From Bacteroidales bacterium (GTDB lineage Bacteria > Bacteroidota > Bacteroidia > Bacteroidales > UBA932), in NCBI GenBank assembly GCA_016283985.1, contig JAEENZ010000276.1:1-5808 (forward strand): 5,808 nucleotides of DNA. The letters are read 5' to 3'. This document shows, piece by piece, positions 1 through 5,808 of the stretch (its first letter is position 1; every line of letters begins with the position of its first letter). Under the pieces are notes generated by a model. That model ran no database searches and was not told the DNA's origin. It saw only the letters and a list, made by a program, of their open reading frames with translations. A program made the position numbers and the translations under genes.

Positions 1-1650
1 ACCGACCTCCTCGCCGAGGTCATCAAGGTCAACGGCGACAGAGCCTCGGTCCAGGTCTTCGAAAGCACCCGCGGTCTGCGTAACGGCGACGAGGTCGAAT
101 TCCTCGGAAGGATGCTGGAAGCCACCCTCGGCCCCGGCCTCCTGTCCAGCGTTTACGACGGTCTGCAGAACGACCTCACAACCATGACGGACGTCTTCCT
201 CAAGCGGGGCGAATACACCGACCCGCTCGACCGCAAGAAACTCTGGGACTTCACTCCCATTGCCAAACCCGGCGACAAAGTAATTGCCGCCGACTGGTTG
301 GGTGAGGTCAAGGAAGGATGGCTTCCCCACAAGATCATGGTTCCCTTCACCTTCAAGGGCGAATTTACCGTCAAGGAAATGGCCCCTGCAGGCCAGTACA
401 ACGTGGATACCGTGGTCGCCACCCTCACCAATGAAGACGGTGAGGATGTTCCCGTGACCATGACCCAGAAGTGGCCCGTCAAAGTGGCCATCAAGGGTTA
501 TAAGGAGAAGCCGCGTCCGCAGAAGATCATGGAGACCGGCCTCCGCACCATCGATAGCTTCAACCCCATCGCCGAAGGCGGCACAGGATTCATCCCCGGG
601 CCCTTCGGCTGCGGCAAGACCGTGCTCCAGCACGCCATCGCCAGGCAGGGTGAGGCCGACATTATCGTGATGGCCGCCTGCGGTGAGCGCGCGAACGAGG
701 TGGTGGAAATCTTCACCGAGTTCCCCGAACTCATCGACCCGCATACAGGCAGGCATCTAATGGAACGCACCACCATCATCTGCAACACCTCCAACATGCC
801 TGTGGCTGCGCGTGAGGCATCCGTCTACACCGCCATGACCATCTGCGAGTACTACCGCGCGATGGGCCACAGAGTGCTGCTGCTGGCTGATTCCACCTCC
901 CGCTGGGCCCAAGCGCTCCGCGAGATGAGCAACCGTATGGAGGAGCTCCCCGGCGCCGACGCGTTCCCGGTGGACCTCTCCGCCATCATATCCAATTTCT
1001 ACGCCCGCGCGGGCATGGTGGTCCTGAACAACGGGCAGACCGGCGCCGTCACCTTCATCGGCACCGTCTCCCCCGCCGGCGGCAACCTCAAGGAACCCGT
1101 CACGGAATCCACCAAGAAGGCCGCCCGCTGCTTCTACGCCCTCGAACAGAACAGGGCGGACCAGAAGCGCTACCCCGCCATCAACCCCATCGACTCCTAC
1201 TCCAAGTATCTGGAATACCCCGAAATAATCTCCTACCTCGACCAGAAAGTGGAAAAAGGATGGGTGGAAAAGGTTATGAGGGCCAAGACCATGGTGCTCC
1301 GCGGAAAGGAGATGGCAGACCAGATCAACATTCTCGGCGACGACGGCGTCCCTATGAGCTACCACGAGACCTTCTGGAAGAGCGAGCTTCTGGACTTCGC
1401 ATTCCTGCAGCAGGATGCCTTCGACTCGGTTGACGGCCTCTGCCCGATGGAGCGCCAGAAATACATGCTCGACCTCATCCTCGAGATCTGCGACCGCCAC
1501 TTCGAATTCGACAATTATGAAGATTGCCGCGCCTGGTTCAAGCGTGTCATCAACGCCCTGCGCCAGATGAACTTCTCCAAGTGGGACAGCGACGACTTCA
1601 AGAAGTTCCACAAACAACTCAACGAAATCCTCTCAGAAAATGGCAACTAA
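1..1650 (+). CDS. atpA: V/A-type ATPase catalytic subunit A (5' partial)
   Basis: Catalytic A subunit (NtpA) of the cytoplasmic A3B3 head, which binds and hydrolyses or synthesises ATP. The frame is open from base 1 and gives 549 residues; the family is usually about 580-590, so roughly 40 N-terminal residues lie upstream. The ATG at 112 is internal, because the residues before it (AEVIKVNGD, VFESTRGL) are the normal N-terminal beta-barrel. Visible in order: barrel about 1-60; the bulge (non-homologous) region specific to A subunits about 95-185; Walker A GPFGCGKT at residues 200-207 (bases 598-621); CGERANE with catalytic-type Glu229 and Arg230; Walker B LLLAD ending at Asp297, followed by STSRWAQ; SPAGGN at 357-362; helical C-terminal domain from about 420. 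Two cysteines, 204 and 481, match the redox pair of eukaryotic A subunits. The last 11 bases overlap subunit B. Family assignment is near certain; residue numbers count from the window edge. Confidence 0.97.
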   Translation, partial: TDLLAEVIKVNGDRASVQVFESTRGLRNGDEVEFLGRMLEATLGPGLLSSVYDGLQNDLTTMTDVFLKRGEYTDPLDRKKLWDFTPIAKPGDKVIAADWLGEVKEGWLPHKIMVPFTFKGEFTVKEMAPAGQYNVDTVVATLTNEDGEDVPVTMTQKWPVKVAIKGYKEKPRPQKIMETGLRTIDSFNPIAEGGTGFIPGPFGCGKTVLQHAIARQGEADIIVMAACGERANEVVEIFTEFPELIDPHTGRHLMERTTIICNTSNMPVAAREASVYTAMTICEYYRAMGHRVLLLADSTSRWAQALREMSNRMEELPGADAFPVDLSAIISNFYARAGMVVLNNGQTGAVTFIGTVSPAGGNLKEPVTESTKKAARCFYALEQNRADQKRYPAINPIDSYSKYLEYPEIISYLDQKVEKGWVEKVMRAKTMVLRGKEMADQINILGDDGVPMSYHETFWKSELLDFAFLQQDAFDSVDGLCPMERQKYMLDLILEICDRHFEFDNYEDCRAWFKRVINALRQMNFSKWDSDDFKKFHKQLNEILSENGN

Positions 1651-2962
1651 AGCATACAGGAAAGTATATACCAAGCTCGAAGCCATCACCAAGGCGACAG
1701 TCGCCCTGCGTGCCCCCGGCGTGAGCAACGACGAACTTGCCACCGTTGAAGGCCGTCTGGCCCAGGTTGTCAAGACGAGAGGAGATCTCGTCACCCTGCA
1801 GGTTTTCGCAGGAACCGAGGGTATCCCCACCAACGCGGAAGTCATCTTCCACGGCGATCCCCCTACCCTGCACGTGAGCGAGCAGCTCTCCGGGCGCTTC
1901 TTCAACGCCTACGGCAGGCCCATCGACGGCGGTCCCGAGGTGGAGGGTGAAGAACGCCAGGTGGGCGGTCCGTCAGTGAACCCCTACAAGCGCCGCCAGC
2001 CTTCCGAGTTGATTCCCACCGGTATCGCCGGCATCGACCTCAACAACACCCTGGTCTCCGGCCAGAAGATCCCCTTCTTCGCCGATCCCGACCAGCCCTA
2101 TAACCAGGTGATGGCGGATGTGGCACTTCGTGCAGATGTAGACAAGATCATCCTCGGCGGCATGGGTCTCAGCAACGACGACTACCTCTTCTTCAAGCAG
2201 AGTTTCGAAGCAGCCGGCGCACTGGACAAGATAGTATCCTTCGTGAACACGACCGAGGAACCTCCTGTGGAGCGCCTCCTCATACCTGACATGGCCCTGG
2301 CAGCAGCGGAATACTTCGCCGTGGACAAGAACGAGAAGGTGCTGGTGCTGCTCACCGACATGACGCTATACGCCGATGCCCTGTGCATCGTGAGCAACCG
2401 CATGGACCAGATTCCTTCGAAGGATTCCATGCCCGGATCGCTCTATTCCGACCTTGCGAAGATATACGAGAAGGCCGTGCAACTCCCTGACGGAGGCTCG
2501 ATTACAATCATCGCCGTCACCACCCTGAACGATGGCGACATCACCCACGCCATTCCGGATAACACCGGCTACATCACCGAAGGCCAACTCTTCCTCCGTG
2601 CGGATTCCGACACGGGCAAGGTAATCGTGGACCCGTTCCGTTCGCTTTCGCGCCTGAAGCAGCTCGTGCAGGGCAAGAAGACCCGCGAGGACCACTCCCA
2701 GGTGATGAACGCAGGCGTACGCCTATATGCCGATGCGCAGAACGCGAAGACCAAGCTGGAAAACGGTTTCGACCTCTCCGACTACGACCTTCGCTGCCTG
2801 GATTATGCAAAGGATTATGCGGTGGAACTGCTTTCGATAGACGTAAACATCAAGATAGAAGAGATGCTGGATACGGCTTGGCGGCTGTTCGCCAAGCATT
2901 TCAAGCCGGAAGAGACCGGCATCAAGCAGGCGCTGATCGATAAATACGGCAAATGGCAATAA
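1640..2962 (+). CDS. atpB: V/A-type ATPase non-catalytic subunit B
   Basis: B subunit (NtpB), which alternates with A in the A3B3 head and completes the nucleotide sites at the A/B interface. The 440-residue product is slightly shorter than the usual 450-470. Visible: N-terminal barrel about 1-75; IPTGIAGIDLNNTL followed by SGQKIPFFADPD at 140-151, where a catalytic subunit would have a P-loop but none is present, as expected for B; TDMTLYADAL from 239; DGDITHAIPDNTGYITEG, the family signature; and SLSR at 335-338, whose Arg338 matches the arginine that reaches into the catalytic site of A. The C-terminal helical domain ends in DKYGKWQ. The ATG at 1640 lies inside the end of subunit A and gives the expected N-terminus (MATKAYRKVYTKLEAI). 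There is no Shine-Dalgarno sequence upstream, so translation probably depends on ribosomes finishing A. Confidence 0.97.
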   Translation: MATKAYRKVYTKLEAITKATVALRAPGVSNDELATVEGRLAQVVKTRGDLVTLQVFAGTEGIPTNAEVIFHGDPPTLHVSEQLSGRFFNAYGRPIDGGPEVEGEERQVGGPSVNPYKRRQPSELIPTGIAGIDLNNTLVSGQKIPFFADPDQPYNQVMADVALRADVDKIILGGMGLSNDDYLFFKQSFEAAGALDKIVSFVNTTEEPPVERLLIPDMALAAAEYFAVDKNEKVLVLLTDMTLYADALCIVSNRMDQIPSKDSMPGSLYSDLAKIYEKAVQLPDGGSITIIAVTTLNDGDITHAIPDNTGYITEGQLFLRADSDTGKVIVDPFRSLSRLKQLVQGKKTREDHSQVMNAGVRLYADAQNAKTKLENGFDLSDYDLRCLDYAKDYAVELLSIDVNIKIEEMLDTAWRLFAKHFKPEETGIKQALIDKYGKWQ

Positions 2963-3564
2963 AGTTCCAATACAACAAGACTTCGCTGACGAACCTCGGA
3001 AAACAGCTCAAGGTGCGGCAGAGGGCCCTCCCTACATTAAAGAATAAGGAGTCGGCCCTGCGCCTGAGCGTGATCCAGGCCAAGAAGGATTCGGAGAGGC
3101 TGGCGGCCGAACTCGAAGCGGCCATACAGCGCTACGACTATCTTGCGGCACTCTGGAACGAGTTCGAGCCCGGGCTCATCCGCATCACCGACATCGAACT
3201 GAAAGAAGTTAAGGTGGCGGGCGTGAAGTGCCCCCAGCTCGGAGAAATCTCCTACGAACTTGCCCCCTTCAACGCCTTCGTAAAGCCCGCCTGGTACGCC
3301 GACGGCGTGCGCATCCTGCAGGAACTCACCCGTCTCGGCCTTGAGAGCGAGGTGTTCGAGCAGAAGCGCCGCATCCTGGATTTCCAGCGCAAGAAGACCA
3401 CCCAGAAGGTGAATCTCTACGAAAAAGTGCAGATTCCGGGCTACCAGGAGGCCATCCTAAAGATAAAGAGATACATGGAGGATGAAGAGAACCTGAGCAA
3501 GGCATCCTCAAAGATAGTAAAGACCCGCCACGCGCTGGAAGAAGAAGAGGAGGAAGCAAGATGA
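2953..3564 (+). CDS. atpD: V/A-type ATPase central-stalk subunit D
   Basis: D subunit (NtpD), the long antiparallel coiled-coil shaft that rotates inside A3B3 and links it to the membrane ring; it is the functional counterpart of F-ATPase gamma. The 203 residues match the family length. The N-terminal helix (about 3-60, KFQYNKTSLTNLGKQLKVRQ then LKNKESALRL) and the C-terminal helix (about 130-195, with FEQKRRILDFQRKKT and YQEAILKIKRYMEDEEN) form the coiled coil. A globular insert (about 75-120, VKVAGVKCPQLGEISYEL) separates them. The C-terminus is a run of six glutamates followed by Ala-Arg; its purine-rich codons also supply the ribosome-binding site of the next gene. The gene overlaps B by 10 bases and I by 4. 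The start is supported by the conserved N-terminus and by a junction very similar to the A/B one. Confidence 0.95.
   Translation: MAIKFQYNKTSLTNLGKQLKVRQRALPTLKNKESALRLSVIQAKKDSERLAAELEAAIQRYDYLAALWNEFEPGLIRITDIELKEVKVAGVKCPQLGEISYELAPFNAFVKPAWYADGVRILQELTRLGLESEVFEQKRRILDFQRKKTTQKVNLYEKVQIPGYQEAILKIKRYMEDEENLSKASSKIVKTRHALEEEEEEAR
3548..3553 (+). promoter_or_regulatory. Shine-Dalgarno-like AGGAGG for subunit I
   Basis: A perfect AGGAGG lies 7 bases before the ATG at 3561, inside the last codons of subunit D (part of the Glu run). Position and spacing are ideal for a ribosome-binding site. Bacteroidota rarely rely on such sequences, and these bases also encode conserved-looking acidic residues, so actual use is uncertain. 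No other start in this window has an equivalent. Confidence 0.5.
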
Positions 3565-5273
3565 TAGAGAAAATGACGCGATACTCCTTCGTGCTGCTGG
3601 ATGCCGGAAAGGAAGACTTCCTCTCCCGCCTCCAGGAGCTCGGACTGGTGGATATAACCCGTTCGGATAAGCCTGTGGATGAGCGCACGGCCGCCCTGCT
3701 CGACGGCATCGAGGCCCGCAAGAAGCGCATCTCCGAGATAGAGAAAGGCAGCGACGCCACCCTGCATGGCCTGAAAGAGCATCTCTCCGCTCTCGAAAAA
3801 GAGGCGGCCGAACTCAGGGCCTGGGGCAGCTGGGACCGCTCCGCGCTCGCTGAGACCGGGGTAAAACTCCACTTCTACAGCGTTCCCTCCAAGAAATACG
3901 ATGCGGCGTGGGAAGCATCCTACGCAACATTCAAGGTAGATGACGACGGCAGGACCTGCCGCTTCGTGATAGCAGGCGACAACGCCGGATTCCCTCTCAA
4001 GGAACTCCCGGAACCCGTCAGGAACTATTCCGATGCCGAGGCGGACGTGAAGGCCGCTTCGGACGAGATGCAAGCTTACGCAGCGGGACTCGAGGCCGCC
4101 AGGGCTGACATCCCCGCGCTCAAGAAAGAACTTGCCGTGCAGCAGGAAGACTTCTCCCGCGCACTCGCATCCGCCGCTGCCGAAGGTGCGGCAGAAAATC
4201 TGCTCGCAGTGTTCGAAGGATTCTCCCCCGTGGAGAACGATGCTGAGCTAGAGAAACAGTTCGATGCCATGGACATCGTCTGGTTCAAAGACAAAGCCGT
4301 ACTTGAGGACAATCCGCCCATCTCCTTCAGGAACAACAAGTTCGTGAAGATGTTCGAGATGCTCACCGATATGTACGGACGCCCGGCATACAATGGTTTC
4401 GACCCTACTCCGTTCATCGCCGTGTTCTTCATGCTCTTCTTCGCATTCTGCATGGGAGACGCCGGCTACGGACTGCTTCTGGTCGCCCTCGGGCTTGGCC
4501 TAAAGAAGACTCTTGGCGACATTTCCCCGCTGGTAGTCACCCTCGGCGTAGCCACTACGGTGATAGGATTCCTGTTCCATACCTTCTTCAGCATCGACAT
4601 CGCCCAGTGGCAGATGTTCGAACCCATCAAGGGCATCTTCCTGCCCTCGAAGATCATGGGATACGACGGCACCATGGTGCTCTCGCTGATAGTCGGTATC
4701 GTGCACATCTGCATAGCCATGGTGGTGAAGACCTGCGTCGCCACCAAACAGAAAGGATTCCTCGGCAGCCTCGGCACCTGGGGATGGACCCTGCTGATCG
4801 TAGGCGGCGTGATAGTCGGAGCCTTCGCCCTTCTGGGAGTGATAGACAAGAACGCCACCAAGATTATAATTATAGTACTGGGCATCGTTTCCGCCCTGGG
4901 CATCTTCTTCCTGAACGACATCCACCGCAATCCTTTATTAAATATAGGAAGCGGTCTTTGGGACACCTACAATGCGGTTACCGGCCTGCTCGGCGACGTA
5001 CTCAGTTACCTCCGCCTCTACGCACTCGGCCTTGCCGGCATGATGCTCGGCAGCTCGTTCAACAGCATAGGCCTGTCGGTGCTCGGAGACGGTTCGAACC
5101 CGGGCATGTGGGTATTCTTCATACTGATAGTGATTGTCGGCCACACGCTGAACATAGCCATGGCCGCGCTTGGAGCATTCGTCCATCCCCTGAGGCTCAA
5201 CTTCCTGGAGTTCTTCAAGAATTCCGGCTACGAGGCCGCAGGACGCAATTTTGATCCTTTAAAGAAACAATAA
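3561..5273 (+). CDS. atpI: V/A-type ATPase membrane stator subunit I
   Basis: Subunit I (NtpI, a-subunit homologue): its soluble N-terminal half anchors the peripheral stalks and its membrane half provides the ion half-channels next to the K ring. At 570 residues it is at the compact end of the family (commonly 600-660). Residues 1 to about 265 are hydrophilic with two likely coiled-coil stretches (about 53-90 and 160-205). The membrane domain begins near GFDPTPF (Asp281), then GDAGYG at 299-304, and shows about seven or eight hydrophobic helices. SYLRLYALGLAG contains Arg485, the arginine that releases the ion from the ring. HPLRLNFLEFF (Arg545) lies in the last helix, followed by the typical tail YEAAGRNFDP. 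The start gives the family N-terminus MIEKMTRYSFVLLD; Met5 is a less likely alternative. The gene begins in an ATGA overlap with D. Confidence 0.96.
   Translation: MIEKMTRYSFVLLDAGKEDFLSRLQELGLVDITRSDKPVDERTAALLDGIEARKKRISEIEKGSDATLHGLKEHLSALEKEAAELRAWGSWDRSALAETGVKLHFYSVPSKKYDAAWEASYATFKVDDDGRTCRFVIAGDNAGFPLKELPEPVRNYSDAEADVKAASDEMQAYAAGLEAARADIPALKKELAVQQEDFSRALASAAAEGAAENLLAVFEGFSPVENDAELEKQFDAMDIVWFKDKAVLEDNPPISFRNNKFVKMFEMLTDMYGRPAYNGFDPTPFIAVFFMLFFAFCMGDAGYGLLLVALGLGLKKTLGDISPLVVTLGVATTVIGFLFHTFFSIDIAQWQMFEPIKGIFLPSKIMGYDGTMVLSLIVGIVHICIAMVVKTCVATKQKGFLGSLGTWGWTLLIVGGVIVGAFALLGVIDKNATKIIIIVLGIVSALGIFFLNDIHRNPLLNIGSGLWDTYNAVTGLLGDVLSYLRLYALGLAGMMLGSSFNSIGLSVLGDGSNPGMWVFFILIVIVGHTLNIAMAALGAFVHPLRLNFLEFFKNSGYEAAGRNFDPLKKQ

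Positions 5274-5808
<535 letters not shown>

Noticed and set aside
112..114. ATG at 112 as the start of subunit A
   Set aside because: The preceding 37 codons in the same frame encode the conserved beta-barrel of A subunits (AEVIKV, VFESTRGL), so the gene begins upstream of the window.
757..1617. Long open frame (286 codons) on the - strand opposite subunit A
   Set aside because: Its peptide is a low-complexity mix rich in Val, Gly, Asp and His with no recognisable domain, and it lies wholly antisense to strongly conserved subunit A sequence. It is a composition effect of G+C-rich codons.
3441..4073. - strand open frame spanning the D/I junction
   Set aside because: It is antisense to two well-supported genes, with a poly-Ser run that only mirrors the Glu codons of D. 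There is no start context or domain.
4861..4880. A/T-rich ATTATAATTATAGT stretch inside subunit I as a promoter or inserted element
   Set aside because: It reads in frame as a run of Ile codons in a membrane helix and shows no repeat, inverted ends or promoter spacing, so ordinary coding explains it.
4607..5254. Open + strand frame of 215 codons inside subunit I
   Set aside because: It is rich in Arg, His and Pro, lacks any domain, and overlaps the conserved membrane domain of I, including the essential SYLR motif. It is a shadow frame.

Overview
This window is most of a bacterial V/A-type (rotary, membrane-bound) ATPase operon on the + strand, plus the tail of an unrelated convergent gene. 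In order, the genes are subunit A (5' end cut off by the window), B, D, I and K. This A-B-D-I-K order, with E and a DUF2764 protein expected upstream, is the compact arrangement known from Bacteroidota and Chlamydiae. Moderately high G+C, A/T-rich start regions mostly without Shine-Dalgarno sequences, and signature variants such as GERANE in subunit A point to a Bacteroidales-like gut or rumen bacterium. That placement is inference from the proteins, not from a marker gene.

Layout: 1-1650 catalytic subunit A (partial); 1640-2962 non-catalytic subunit B; 2953-3564 central-stalk subunit D; 3561-5273 membrane stator subunit I; 5274-5293 a short A/T-rich leader; 5294-5707 rotor-ring subunit K; 5704-5808 (- strand) the C-terminal LysM domain of a cell-wall-binding protein. 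The first four genes overlap by 11, 10 and 4 bases, so they are probably translationally coupled. Only K has its own leader, which fits the need for many K copies per complex. K and the LysM gene overlap at their stop codons, so the operon ends at K.

How it works: A and B form the A3B3 head that hydrolyses or makes ATP. D is the shaft turning inside it. I is the static half-channel carrying the essential arginine, and K forms the rotating ring whose glutamate carries the coupling ion. The K sequence keeps all five side chains that bind Na+ in Enterococcus hirae NtpK, so a Na+-coupled enzyme is likely. Subunit A has a P-loop cysteine and a second C-terminal cysteine spaced as in the redox-regulated eukaryotic V-ATPase.

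No mobile element, tRNA, rRNA, CRISPR array or convincing promoter is visible. The window is a conserved housekeeping operon rather than a new system. The points of interest lie in details of the subunits, the gene junctions and the apparently missing stalk subunits.
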